NCBI GenBank assembly: GCA_949358305.1
Contig: OX442314.1
Coordinates: forward strand, 50,476,581-50,540,580
Direction of reading: 5' to 3'
Length of the DNA stretch: 64,000 nucleotides
From: Strigamia acuminata
Lineage: Eukaryota > Arthropoda > Chilopoda > Geophilomorpha > Linotaeniidae
This document shows positions 30,191-40,181 of the stretch, one piece after another (within the stretch, counting starts at the first letter, position 1; each line of letters begins with the position of its first letter). The position numbers and the translations under genes are program-made. The notes beneath the pieces are model-generated. The model did no database searches. It was given only the letters and a program-made list of their open reading frames with translations, and was not told the origin of the DNA.

Positions 30191-32122
30191 ATGCCGTTGT
30201 CGGGAACCCCCGAGAAATACAACCCGCAAGACGACTGGGCGACGTACGTGCTTCAAATGAGTTGCGTGTTCGCCTGCAACAAAGTCGTCGACGACGCCGA
30301 CAAAGTGAACACGCTTTTGTCGTGCGTGGGAATGGCCACGTTCGCGAAAATCGTCGATTTGACCCGGCCAAAGGACCCCACGACCATGAAGTACAAGGAA
30401 ATAGTGGACCTGATGGAAAAACATCAAAAACCGAAGCCCATTGCGCAAGGCGAAATTGTGCGATTCCGCAACCGTAAACGAAATAAGGGCGAGACTGTTA
30501 GCGACTTCGCGGCGGCCCTTCATTCCCTCACCAAATACTGCAATTTCGGTGAAAATCAGGACGACGAAATGAGGAACCAGTTCATCGTCGGCCTAAATAT
30601 GCGGCAAGTACAAGAAACCTTATATTTGCAAAAGGACTTGACCTTCGCCAAGGCGCTCGAGGCGGCCACTTCTGCAGAGATTGCTGGGGCAGATGTTTCC
30701 AGTTTCGTGGACGCACCATCAACGATCCACCAAATTAATGAACCCGGAAACTCCTCCAAATCCTCTTTTCATTCGCAGAAAAACGGTAGACGTCCCTCGA
30801 GAGGCTCCGGCGGTCAACACCACCAGTCGGACCACACCAAATCGCAGCACGAAACGAAAAAGTGTAAACACTGCGGCAGGTCTGGACACCGACAGGACGA
30901 GTGCCGTTTCCGCACAGCCAAATGTCACGGCTGTGGCGTCGAGGGCCACATCAAGCCCGTCTGCCGCGCGTCGAAATCGTCAACGTCCGCGCACCACACG
31001 ACCGTGTCCGCCTTGAGAAAGCTGACATTTTACACCGTTCGTACGAGGAAGCCTAAAACCCCGATCGCGGTGAATGAAGTGTCCATCAGGCCGACCAAAC
31101 CACTAGTTCTCGAGCTTCGAATCGCTCAGACGCTGTTATGGATGGAAATTGACACTGGAGCTGGCGCCACGATCATCAGTCGCGCGATGCATAATAAATA
31201 TTTTTCTCAGTTCCAGATCCAACCACTTTCAACTGAATTTTCGTCGTACGATGGCCATTCCTTGCCGATGACGGGCGTGTGCATCGTTCCAGTTACGTAC
31301 GACGGGAAAACACGCGAATTGCCGTTGTGTGTGGCTGAACACGGTCAAGTCCCGTTGCTGGGACGTGACTGGATGGACGAGTTCGGTTTGCTGCACGCTG
31401 CTGGTGCGGCCTTTCGTCCCGTAATTTATCATGCTGCTGCCGGTGTTCCTCCGAAATTCGCTCGCAAACGTGCGACTCGACAGCAGGCTGCAGGTCCAAA
31501 CAACTTGGAATTGGCCGCCTCCATCGCTCCAACTCGCGAGAGGGAAGTGCTTACTGCGCCGCAAGACGATCCATCTCCACCGTCGACTGTTGCTGCCCCT
31601 GCGTACAGATTGGCTCCTCCTGTGGCTGCGGCAGCTAAAGATGCTGCGCCGCAGTGCTCCGCCAGTGCAGCTGATCGCGAGACGTTGCGGACGATTTTGG
31701 ACAAACATAAACAAGTTTCCCGCGACGAAATTGGCCGGTGCAACGTGGCACCGCCAGCGCTTGAAAAGGAATTGCATAATCGAACTGTAATTTCGCCTTC
31801 TCGCTCAATTGAAGGGGATGAGCGTCATTCGGGCCCATTTGTTGTGCCTCAGAACTCCACTGAGATTCCGCCAATTGTTCAAGCTCAACCTCAACTCGCG
31901 GCTCCTGACCAACCCCAGCCAAATATGCCTATTCCAATTCCTAACTCACCTCCGAGATTTCCTATTCCGTTGCTTCCTCCTCTTCCGCCGTCACCTCCTG
32001 CGCTTCAGTCCTTGCCTCAATTACCTGCGCAAGCAGCTCGCATTGTACGGCCAGCCAGGAAAAGAAAGCCAACGCGATTTTACGGTTTTCCAGTGAATTT
32101 AAATTATGGATTGAGTTTGTAA
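30191..32122 (+). CDS. gag-pro: Gag-protease protein of nonautonomous gypsy element
   Basis: A 643-residue ORF. The Gag capsid region lies in the first ~190 residues. Two tandem CCHC knuckles at about 225-260 (CKHCGRSGHRQDEC and CHGCGVEGHIKPVC) are both CX2CX4HX4C. An aspartic protease follows at about 310-400 with MEIDTGAGATIIS, and LLGRDWMDEFGL as the second half. After ILDKHKQVSRDEIGRCN, the usual entry to the RT region, the frame jumps directly to a Pro/Gln-rich tail ending in basic RPARKRKPTRFYGF. So the whole RT-RNase H-integrase block is gone yet the frame is kept. The tail looks like the normal C-terminal end of Pol. Confidence 0.93.
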   Translation: MPLSGTPEKYNPQDDWATYVLQMSCVFACNKVVDDADKVNTLLSCVGMATFAKIVDLTRPKDPTTMKYKEIVDLMEKHQKPKPIAQGEIVRFRNRKRNKGETVSDFAAALHSLTKYCNFGENQDDEMRNQFIVGLNMRQVQETLYLQKDLTFAKALEAATSAEIAGADVSSFVDAPSTIHQINEPGNSSKSSFHSQKNGRRPSRGSGGQHHQSDHTKSQHETKKCKHCGRSGHRQDECRFRTAKCHGCGVEGHIKPVCRASKSSTSAHHTTVSALRKLTFYTVRTRKPKTPIAVNEVSIRPTKPLVLELRIAQTLLWMEIDTGAGATIISRAMHNKYFSQFQIQPLSTEFSSYDGHSLPMTGVCIVPVTYDGKTRELPLCVAEHGQVPLLGRDWMDEFGLLHAAGAAFRPVIYHAAAGVPPKFARKRATRQQAAGPNNLELAASIAPTREREVLTAPQDDPSPPSTVAAPAYRLAPPVAAAAKDAAPQCSASAADRETLRTILDKHKQVSRDEIGRCNVAPPALEKELHNRTVISPSRSIEGDERHSGPFVVPQNSTEIPPIVQAQPQLAAPDQPQPNMPIPIPNSPPRFPIPLLPPLPPSPPALQSLPQLPAQAARIVRPARKRKPTRFYGFPVNLNYGLSL

Positions 32123-32243
32123 TTTGTTTAGTTGATTTGTTTTATTGTAATTCGATCTTAGTATGTTACATTTGTTTGTCATTACATTTTAATTATTTGT
32201 TTGTGTAATTGCTCCCTTGGTTGGTTCCCAATTAAGGGGATGA

Positions 32244-32428
32244 TGGAGTGTTCCGACTCCATTTTATTTTATCGTTATTTTGTGACGCGCCCGCTAACAC
32301 GAGCGCCCCCTGTATTAATTCACGTATTAAATCACTTATGTTAATTTCCAACTAAGACATGGCTGCTTATTTCAACCACTCATAATTTCATCCACTTTCA
32401 TCAATTATTCGACGATAAGAACACATTA
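32244..32428 (+). repeat. 3' LTR of the gag-protease element
   Basis: 185 bp, matching 29829-30013 except for one T/A difference near the start. It is followed by TSD TGAAC and about 38 bp of older flank before the next element. Confidence 0.92.
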
Positions 32429-32471
32429 TGAACTTATTCCGGAGGTAAATCAATTTTTTTTGGTTTAAACA

Positions 32472-33289
32472 TGTGGTGACCCCGCGGGTGGTCGTCCCTC
32501 CAGTGGACGCCATCCGCATGAGTCACTAAGAAAGGTCAGTTCCCTCGCGCTGGCTCCGCCTTCCCCCCCTGGGAAGCGCGTGCCCCGAGGGGGTGAGGTG
32601 ATGCGTGGACGGCCCCCATTGGCCGAGCCAGGCCCCTCACCCTGGCCTATATCAGGTAGAGTTTCGCGCCCTAAAAACAGAACTTACACAAACGACACCA
32701 AGAACACAGCAACTACCTCACCGTCAGGCCAACTCCACCAAAAGTTAGGATTGATCGAGGACCGCTGATTCCAGTGCAACTGTAACTCTCACGAATTTAC
32801 ACTGTGTGTTTATTTCCCGCGAAAGCAGGAAAATAACCCTTGTGAATTCACACCGAATAACCGACCCACGGTTATTCCACCACTAAAGTGTCCGAGTGCC
32901 CTGTAAGAAACTCCACGTTTCTGGACGGAGCCTTGCGACGCTAAAACCAACCCCTAGACAACAGGCACGGATAGAAGACTCGAAAGAGCATTCCACCGCG
33001 TCCGTGAACGACGAATCCGTGACGAATTTACGACAACTCGAGACGCCGCCTTTGTTCCGCCGACCACGCGGAACCGACGACGCCATCTTGAGAAATCCTT
33101 TGTTCGACTCTGACCAAGTCGACTCTAGTTTTATACTGAGTGTATTTTAAGGCTTACGCCTATTGAATAAACCTGTTTGTTCATTTACATATACTTAGTA
33201 TTCATTTGGGTAATTTACATATTTAGTAGAATCACAGGTAAAGTAATACACGTTAGCTCATTAAACCTATCACCAGGTAGGACGCGACA
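32472..33289 (+). repeat. 5' LTR of the 19-kb element
   Basis: 818 bp, TGTGGTGACC...GACGCGACA. It contains a TATATC box (about 32646) and AATAAA (about 33165). An 84-codon ORF inside it (32896-33150) recurs in the 3' LTR and is probably incidental. Confidence 0.95.
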
Positions 33290-33291
33290 CG

Positions 33292-33309
33292 TGGGGGCCC
33301 GTCCGGGAT
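33292..33309 (+). promoter_or_regulatory. Primer-binding site, tRNA-Pro type
   Basis: TGGGGGCCCGTCCGGGAT, 2 nt after the LTR end. It complements the 3' end of animal tRNA-Pro with one mismatch and equals the murine leukaemia virus type site at 17 of 18 positions. Confidence 0.8.
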
Positions 33310-33384
33310 TTAGAAATAAATCTCAACTGAACTTGTGATCTCTCATTTAATATAATAACCCAAATCGAAGAATTACTCAAAGAA

Positions 33385-36300
33385 ATGTCAGACCAAGATG
33401 AACAATCCGCGTCTGATAACGAGCGACCTACGCTCGAAAAGGGAAAACGGACCTCCGACTATAACTTAAGGTCGGGTGGCCCGGTTCCCGAACAATCCGC
33501 GAAGGCGAAAGCCCGAGCGAATCGGAGGAAAGCAAAGGCGCAGAAAGAGGAAGCAGCTGCTTCGCTCGAGGCCCTAACCGAGCCCGAACGAGAGCCGCTC
33601 TCCTCAGATATGCCCTTTGTCGAAGATACCGATACGGAAGTCCTAGAAAATCAAGAAGAAATTCGCGATACGACGACAGGACGAGTGCCGATACTGGTAG
33701 CCGAGGAGAAGACGGAAACTCCGAGGCGAACAACCACAGTCGACAGCAACCCATCACCAGCACAAAGCCACCATTCGGCCCCCTTAAATGAAACTCCGGC
33801 GAGAAACACGAGCGGGACCCCGATGGCCTCCCGTGCCTCGGCGAGACCTGCCCCTGTTTCCCCCGAGGTAGCCCATTTAATTCACCTATCGCAACAGGCA
33901 GCCCGACTGAAAGCAGTAACCGATATTCCGCCGGGAACGTCAGTTTGGGACTCGATTACTATACTCACTAAAGCGATTTGCGCAGCACAGGCCCCGACGC
34001 CAGTCGCAAGACCAGCGGCGGAGACGCCTGTAGCGCAAGAAACGCCGAGTGACGTAGGTAACTTCGTGCCCGACCCTCACAAAGCCCTTCACGAATCTCG
34101 GGAGAAAGCCCGAGAAGAATCGAGGCAGGAAACGATAAATCGTCAGCGTAGAGTAAGCGCTGAGAGGAGAGGACTTTGGAACGAAGAAGAAGAAAGATTA
34201 CGGCAAGAATGGGACGCCACCGTCGAGGGAAGACATAAAGAGGCTCAAGACTACGAAGACCAATTTCGAGCTCTCCTGGCCCAGAGAAAGGCCGAAAAGC
34301 TGCAGAAACTCCGAGAGGAAGCTCAACTGCAACACAGAAAATGGGAAGAACAGTACCATGAAAGAATGAAAGCCGAAAAAGCAAGGAGAGAAAAGGAGCA
34401 ATTTCTTCGAGAAAAGGAAGAGTGGGAGCGGTACAGATGGACCGACGAGTACCAAGCTAAGAAAAAAGCGATAATTGACGAGCAAAAACGATGGGAAGCC
34501 GAAAACTGGGAAAAGGAAACAGAGAAATTCCAAAGAGAGTACGAGCCGGACGTTTCGGAGAGGAATAAAAAAGAGGATCCGGAAACGGACAAAGAGCCCA
34601 CCAGTGGTTCCAACGCCGAAACAAAAAAGAGGAAGTCACAGGAAGACGACCAACCGGATAGAAAATCCAGAAACCGTAACCCCTCGAAACGATCCGAAAG
34701 AAGCGCCGCAATCGACGCGTTGCTTAACAAAAAGAACGCGAATAAGGACCGCGAGCGCCCAGGAAGCGAAGAGAATAAATGGCATTCTTTTTACGGGAGC
34801 AGCGACGAAAAGGAGCCGCCGCCCTCCGGAGGCTCGAAGAAATCACGGGATGGCGAAGAAGCCCCCCCGAAGGGACCAGGAGATCACCCACAAGGCGACC
34901 CTTCCGACCCCTCTGATTCATCGAACGACGACGACCAAAGTCGACCGTCATCCAGATCGCACCGAGAGAGCCGCGGCAGCAACCAGCACCATTCGGACCG
35001 ACCGAATGCCTCCAACCGATCTTCACACAGCTCTCGCCCTTCCATACAGGAGGGAAATTTCCAGGACTCTGCCGGCCGACAATATACAATGGCTGAACTG
35101 GGACGTGCCTTATTGAACTCTTTCCGAAAGGAAGGAATCGACTTAGGCCACCCCGGAGATGACCATAACCGCGCCGGTGAAAGGGTCAAACGCAAATATG
35201 GCGTGCGTAACGAACCAGCGGCCGAAGCCACGGGCAACATCCGCTGGCAACACTACGTACAAACGCGATTCGACGGTTCGTGGAAAGCGGGAGACCGCTT
35301 CCTCGACGAAGTCATGAGAATTAAGAAAGCTACAAAGGCGACCGTCGCCGATATGCTTACACACGGCCTAGTGGAGTTAACCACCGGATCAGCCCGCGAG
35401 TGGTACCAAGGACTGAAAAATCTGACCTGGGACGACTTTCTCGTCCGTTTCGACCTTCGATACGGCGAGACACCAGACGAGATCAGCAACAAATTGCGAG
35501 GCCTCCGTCAGGCCCCAGGCGAAACACTCGCCGACTACGACGCCCGAGCGAAATTACTCTTCGCCCGAGCACCGTACGAAATTAACCCTGCCGGGTTTAC
35601 GATGATTTTCTATGGGGGATTGTCCGCACATTCACAACGAATATTGCTGGACATGCGTGCTCCCCGCACTGGCAACTATCGGGATGTCAGTAATTATCTC
35701 CTAACCAATACACTGGAGATAGAACAAAGGTACTACGCCTCGCTGCCACCCGAAGAGGCGGAAGCCCACGAAAAGCGACTGATCACCAGCGCCGAACGCC
35801 ATAAAGCTTCCGAGAAACTAATGAGACCGAGCGAATACCTCAGCGGCATAATGAGCCTCACTGAGGCGTCTTCGGGACGGACGTTGACCCCAAAAACCGG
35901 TGTAACGCTCCCAAGCAACCCGATTGCTGCCCCGAAGAAAGCCCCGACGACTACGGCGATGCAGGTGACCTCGACTGACTTAGCCACCTCGGCAAAAGCG
36001 GAAGAAGCGTCACCTCCCGCGGCGGTCGTCGAGCCGACAGAAGAATCAACCGATGAAGAAGACCTGCACGAACACCTCGAGAACTTATCGACGGGGTGCG
36101 ACGAGCAAGGTCCGTACCTTCATCACGCGCACCGAGCGCTAGCCATCACCCAATTCAGAGCTCACGCCCGCGCAGCCAAAGAGAAAGGGGCGCCGGGCCC
36201 CAAAAGACGGTTCCCAACAGCATTCGTCCCGAAAAAACCGGGTTTCACACCCACGGGCGACAAAAGCAATATTAAATGCTACAGCTGTGGGGAATACGGC

Positions 36301-36429
36301 CATTATTCCGACAAATGCGAAAAAACGGCCAAAATCACTAGCGAGACACAGACTATGATGAAGATGATGGCCGAGTTAAATATCGCCCTGGCAAAAAACT
36401 GCCAAGCGCAGGCGTTGTCGAAGAAATAG
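33385..36429 (+). CDS. gag: Gag of the 19-kb gypsy element
   Basis: 1,014 residues from the ATG at 33385, ending TAG at 36427-36429. The N-terminal third is charged and low complexity. A long Glu/Arg/Lys-rich, probably coiled-coil region spans about 230-400, followed by a Ser/Asp/Arg-rich linker. The capsid domain is at about 610-790 (IRWQHYVQTRFDGSWKAGDR, ELTTGSAREWYQGLKNLTWD). A CCHC knuckle lies near 965 (CYSCGEYGHYSDKC). It ends with a Lys/Asn-rich stretch that contains the slippery site. At over 1,000 residues it is long for a gypsy Gag, mainly through the coiled-coil part. Confidence 0.94.
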   Translation: MSDQDEQSASDNERPTLEKGKRTSDYNLRSGGPVPEQSAKAKARANRRKAKAQKEEAAASLEALTEPEREPLSSDMPFVEDTDTEVLENQEEIRDTTTGRVPILVAEEKTETPRRTTTVDSNPSPAQSHHSAPLNETPARNTSGTPMASRASARPAPVSPEVAHLIHLSQQAARLKAVTDIPPGTSVWDSITILTKAICAAQAPTPVARPAAETPVAQETPSDVGNFVPDPHKALHESREKAREESRQETINRQRRVSAERRGLWNEEEERLRQEWDATVEGRHKEAQDYEDQFRALLAQRKAEKLQKLREEAQLQHRKWEEQYHERMKAEKARREKEQFLREKEEWERYRWTDEYQAKKKAIIDEQKRWEAENWEKETEKFQREYEPDVSERNKKEDPETDKEPTSGSNAETKKRKSQEDDQPDRKSRNRNPSKRSERSAAIDALLNKKNANKDRERPGSEENKWHSFYGSSDEKEPPPSGGSKKSRDGEEAPPKGPGDHPQGDPSDPSDSSNDDDQSRPSSRSHRESRGSNQHHSDRPNASNRSSHSSRPSIQEGNFQDSAGRQYTMAELGRALLNSFRKEGIDLGHPGDDHNRAGERVKRKYGVRNEPAAEATGNIRWQHYVQTRFDGSWKAGDRFLDEVMRIKKATKATVADMLTHGLVELTTGSAREWYQGLKNLTWDDFLVRFDLRYGETPDEISNKLRGLRQAPGETLADYDARAKLLFARAPYEINPAGFTMIFYGGLSAHSQRILLDMRAPRTGNYRDVSNYLLTNTLEIEQRYYASLPPEEAEAHEKRLITSAERHKASEKLMRPSEYLSGIMSLTEASSGRTLTPKTGVTLPSNPIAAPKKAPTTTAMQVTSTDLATSAKAEEASPPAAVVEPTEESTDEEDLHEHLENLSTGCDEQGPYLHHAHRALAITQFRAHARAAKEKGAPGPKRRFPTAFVPKKPGFTPTGDKSNIKCYSCGEYGHYSDKCEKTAKITSETQTMMKMMAELNIALAKNCQAQALSKK

Positions 36430-36446
36430 AATCGACTTCGTCTGCG
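36393..36446 (+). promoter_or_regulatory. -1 ribosomal frameshift signal with downstream hairpin
   Basis: The gag codons GCA AAA AAC contain the heptamer A AAA AAC in the correct phase (36393-36399). After a 7-nt spacer, CGCAG (36407-36411) pairs with CTGCG (36442-36446), and inside it CGAAG (36419-36423) pairs with CTTCG (36436-36440). Pol is in the -1 frame and is open from here on. This is a textbook frameshift cassette, and the same heptamer and spacer occur in the gypsy element at 5.8 kb. Confidence 0.83.
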
Positions 36447-39400
36447 AAAGCCGAGGAAATAACAAGGAAAAAGAAATTCCATACCGGACCTGCCGGTCAC
36501 GCCATACTTGATGCGCAAGTTAAAGACCGAGCTCAATCCGCACCGGAGAAGGAAGAAAAAGTGACGCTGAGAGGCATGCAAGTGAGGACGGAGAGCAAGA
36601 CAGACGGCGATTGGGCCGAACTCCCGTTTGACCTAGACGTCGTACCGCAAAAATTGCGAGTATTTCACTGCAATGTCTCGAAGTCACATTGCGAGACGCT
36701 CTGCATGTTGCCAGTGACGATAGAAAACCAAAAGTTACTGGGACTGCTGGATTCCGGAGCGGATCGTTCTTTCATATCCGAAGATCTAGTCGAGAGCCTA
36801 GACATCGAAGATAAAATGATGAAAGTGAACGAGAATGTGGAATTACTCACGGCTAATGGCTATGTAAAGCCAAGGGACGTGATAAAAATCACCATCGATT
36901 GGAGGGGAGGGAACCTATCCCACCCCTTCTTAGTGTTGCCATCCCACGACAAGGTGTTCCTCCTCGGAATCGACATCATGGCTAAACTAAACATACAGCC
37001 AAATCCGATAACGAGATCGTGGAATTGGATAAGCCCCGAAGGTGAAAGGCCCGTCCCAGTAGTACCCCAAAAATTGCTGGACGAGGCCCAAGATAAGGAG
37101 GAATACGAGAGAGGACTGCGAAAATTCGTACAGGACTACGATTTCGTAGCCTTCGCTCTGGAATTGCAAAGAAGCAACATGGTGGACACGTTGGTCGAGG
37201 AAGCCGCTCTGCAAGTCAACGAAGCGTCATTGCTGAGGCGAATACTTCGTAAGCACGAACGGATCCTCACCAAAACGCCCGGAAGGACGACAGAAGCCGT
37301 ACACGAGATCGAACTAACGACGGACAAACCGATTCGCGTGCCGTACAAGGGAATGAATCCCCAAAAACGGGACATAGTAACCCAGATGTGTCAAGACATG
37401 CTCGATAAAGGCATCGTCACAGAAGCATTGGGCGAATACGCGATGAGGATCGTCCTAGTAATGCGACCCGGCTCCGAGCCTCGCTTGTGTATCGACTACC
37501 GCCCGCTCAATGCAATAACGGTGATAGATCCGATACAGATGCCCTCCATCGAAGCGATTCTCCGTGAGCTGGCTCCATTTAATTGGGTAACCACCATGGA
37601 CCTGTCAAAAGGGTACTGGCAGGTCGAACTCCGACCAGAAGATAAGTTAAAGACAGCGTTTTACTCGCCTATAGGGCGATTAATGTTCAACGTAATGCCA
37701 TTCGGACTAGTGAACGCACCAAGCACATTTCAAAAGTTAATCGAAAGCGTCCTCGGAGACATGTTACATGATTTCGTATGGGCTTATCTCGACGATATCA
37801 TTATTGCGTCAGACACTTTTGAGGAACACATAGAGCACATAGACCGAGTGGTCTCCCGCTTAGCCAAAGCTGGACTCCATGTCCACCCCGGAAAGAGCAA
37901 GTTCTGTAGAAAAGAACTTGCCTTCCTAGGCTATCGAATCGGAGTTGAAGGGATCGCCATTGATCCCGAAAAAGTACGAGCAATAAACGGATTCCCGGCA
38001 CCCGAAGATATAAAGGGAGTCCAGAGATTCATGGGGATGATTAATTTTTTCGGCAGACTGCTCCCCAATTTGGCAGAAGTAGCCGCGCCCGTTAAGGCAT
38101 TAAGTTGGTTGATGAAGTTAAAAGAACCGTCCGGCAGGCTCGCCAGATGGCAACTCGAACTCATGGCATGCGACATCACAATAACATATCGCCCCGGAAA
38201 ATTCAATCAGGTAGCCGACGTTTTATCGCGAGCCCCGGCATCCGACCCCCATGGTCCGGACGACGACGGCGAGGACGATTCGCGTCTACTCTATTGTCCG
38301 ACACCCAGACGGATTTGGCGCCTGCGTAAAGCGAACGAATTGCCCGTGATGGAGCCCGCTGACAAAACATTTTGTGGTTTCTGGACTCGGACGTACCAGC
38401 CAGCTGGAACAACCGACACAACCACGGAAACAAAACCTCCGGTCGTCCCAGAAGCCCCAAAAACTCTGCTGCGAGCCTTCACGGCCACAATAGAAAAGAA
38501 AACGCAATACGCGCCGCCAACAAGACTCGAGTTCATCGAGCATCAGGCGACCGACGCCAAATGTCAGATAATGACTCGATTCCTAGAAAAGGGGGAATAT
38601 CCGGTCGATATGACAAATCCTCATCGCAGAAAGCAATTTGCTAAGCAAGCCACCAGCTACCTGATAGACGACGGGTTGTTACTGAAATACCACCCGACGT
38701 TTCAGGACGACCTTAGCGGAGCGGGAAACGCGATAAAAGTGGTGGTGCCTGTCTCGCTACACACCCGATTGCTGTGGCTGATGCACGGGCACCCACTCGC
38801 TAGCCACGCCGGCATAGCAAGAACATTGTACCGCGTGAAGCAGATATTCTTTTGGCCCGGAGCCCGCCAGAAAATAACGAAATTTATTCGCCACTGCTCC
38901 CGGTGCCAAGCATGTCGACCTCGTGACAAAGTGGCCAGGAACACAATGTCTCTCGGCCCCTATGCTCCCTTTGACTGTTGGAGTGTTGACTTGATGGGCC
39001 CCAAGCCCACAACAAGCAACCGCAACATGTATATACTTGTAATTATGGACGTAGCGACCCGTTGGCCCGAGTTGTACGCCCTCGCGAAGCCCTCGGCGGA
39101 AAATATCGCCGAGTGTCTTTACGACGTGGCGTTGCGATTTGGGTTTCCTCGGAAGCTCATTTCCGATAACGGGCCCCAATTCAGGTCCAAAATATACAAG
39201 GAGTTCTGCAAGAAATTTAAGATGGAGATTTCAAACACCTCCACTTATAATCCTCAAACGAACCCCGTAGAAAGGCTAAACAAAGACGTGAAATACGCTT
39301 TGACGGTGTTCACCGACGTACACAATCGGTGGGATGAGTATCTACGTGAGATAGCTTTCAGCATTCGCTCCACCGTTTCACGAACACGCGACTTCTCACC

Positions 39401-40181
39401 CGCGTTTCTTAATTTCGCCCGCGAACTAAGAATGCCGTGCGACCCGCGAGTTGCGGAGGCAGTGAATGTACTGGACCCCGCTAACCCACACGAGTACGTA
39501 TGTCGTTTGGAACAGACGATTTCCGACACATATCAACACCTAATGACTCACATCTTTGACCTACGGGAAAGAGTCGCAGAAAAAGAAGGAGAATTGGAAT
39601 TCACGAATTTCAAGGTCAACGACCTGGTGTGGAAGGAAACACACATATTATCGAATGCTGCGAGGGGCATTGCCGCGGGTCTGGCCGACAAAAGGGACGG
39701 ACCCTATGTAATTGTGGCAGAACACGGCGGCAACGCCTACCAATTGCGCAGATTAACAGATAATAAAAATTTCCAATCGATCAACGGCCGGGAATTAAAA
39801 CCATATCTACCAGAATTTCGCCAAGAAATATGGCTGGAAGGTCAGACGCACAGCGGCCAAGGTGGCACAGTGGTCGACACATTCCAAAATAACAACGAAA
39901 TTGGCGAAGGAGCAGACGAAGATGACGAATTTTTCGACGCCGAATCCCAACCCGCAGATGCTCCCGATCAAGCGGAGCAAACAGTCTCGGAGAGGGAGGA
40001 AGCAGAAGAAAATACTTCTGAAAAAGAAAAAACAAAATTAGAAGAAGTAAACAATACCGCAACATCGGAGATGAGCGACCAAGTGGGAGCCGATACCACT
40101 CGCGAGCAAAAACGCAACCTTCGACCGCGAAAATCGAAGAATCCGTTCATCCAAGACGGAAAAATCACCGGGAGAAACTAA
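36393..40181 (+). CDS. pol: Pol of the 19-kb gypsy element, RNase H core deleted
   Basis: Open in the -1 frame from the slip site to the TAA at 40179; the ATG-less region 36393-36560 is coding as a Gag-Pol fusion. In order: protease (LLDSGADRSFI), reverse transcriptase with MDLSKGYWQ and YLDDIIIAS near 37790, then the connection (FMGMINFFGRLLPNLAEVAA). At about 38095 the frame passes straight from PVKAL to SWLMKLKEPSGRLARW, so roughly 140 residues carrying the RNase H catalytic acids are missing compared with the pol at 1.5-5.8 kb. The junction keeps a KAL-type repeat, which suggests deletion between short direct repeats. Integrase is complete: HHCC (GHPLASHAG ... CSRCQAC) and DDE (SVDLMGP, ISDNGPQF, TNPVERLN). 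The tail is acidic. As read it could not remove the RNA template strand. Confidence 0.93.
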   Translation, partial: KKLPSAGVVEEIESTSSAKAEEITRKKKFHTGPAGHAILDAQVKDRAQSAPEKEEKVTLRGMQVRTESKTDGDWAELPFDLDVVPQKLRVFHCNVSKSHCETLCMLPVTIENQKLLGLLDSGADRSFISEDLVESLDIEDKMMKVNENVELLTANGYVKPRDVIKITIDWRGGNLSHPFLVLPSHDKVFLLGIDIMAKLNIQPNPITRSWNWISPEGERPVPVVPQKLLDEAQDKEEYERGLRKFVQDYDFVAFALELQRSNMVDTLVEEAALQVNEASLLRRILRKHERILTKTPGRTTEAVHEIELTTDKPIRVPYKGMNPQKRDIVTQMCQDMLDKGIVTEALGEYAMRIVLVMRPGSEPRLCIDYRPLNAITVIDPIQMPSIEAILRELAPFNWVTTMDLSKGYWQVELRPEDKLKTAFYSPIGRLMFNVMPFGLVNAPSTFQKLIESVLGDMLHDFVWAYLDDIIIASDTFEEHIEHIDRVVSRLAKAGLHVHPGKSKFCRKELAFLGYRIGVEGIAIDPEKVRAINGFPAPEDIKGVQRFMGMINFFGRLLPNLAEVAAPVKALSWLMKLKEPSGRLARWQLELMACDITITYRPGKFNQVADVLSRAPASDPHGPDDDGEDDSRLLYCPTPRRIWRLRKANELPVMEPADKTFCGFWTRTYQPAGTTDTTTETKPPVVPEAPKTLLRAFTATIEKKTQYAPPTRLEFIEHQATDAKCQIMTRFLEKGEYPVDMTNPHRRKQFAKQATSYLIDDGLLLKYHPTFQDDLSGAGNAIKVVVPVSLHTRLLWLMHGHPLASHAGIARTLYRVKQIFFWPGARQKITKFIRHCSRCQACRPRDKVARNTMSLGPYAPFDCWSVDLMGPKPTTSNRNMYILVIMDVATRWPELYALAKPSAENIAECLYDVALRFGFPRKLISDNGPQFRSKIYKEFCKKFKMEISNTSTYNPQTNPVERLNKDVKYALTVFTDVHNRWDEYLREIAFSIRSTVSRTRDFSPAFLNFARELRMPCDPRVAEAVNVLDPANPHEYVCRLEQTISDTYQHLMTHIFDLRERVAEKEGELEFTNFKVNDLVWKETHILSNAARGIAAGLADKRDGPYVIVAEHGGNAYQLRRLTDNKNFQSINGRELKPYLPEFRQEIWLEGQTHSGQGGTVVDTFQNNNEIGEGADEDDEFFDAESQPADAPDQAEQTVSEREEAEENTSEKEKTKLEEVNNTATSEMSDQVGADTTREQKRNLRPRKSKNPFIQDGKITGRN

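Larger units (their letters stand above)
29829..32428 (+). mobile_element. Nonautonomous Ty3/gypsy element (gag-protease only)
   Basis: A complete 2.6-kb insertion: 185-bp LTRs at both ends, TSD TGAAC at 29824-29828 and 32429-32433, a likely primer site just inside the 5' LTR (TTGGCGACGAGG), a purine tract AAGGGGATGA before the 3' LTR, and one intact ORF. The LTRs differ at only one position by eye, so insertion was recent. Reverse transcriptase, RNase H and integrase are missing, so mobility must have come from a related autonomous element. Confidence 0.93.

Noticed and set aside
32896-33150. 84-codon ORF in both LTRs of the 19-kb element as a gene
   Set aside because: It lies in the LTR and recurs in the other copy because the LTRs are identical; no protein features.
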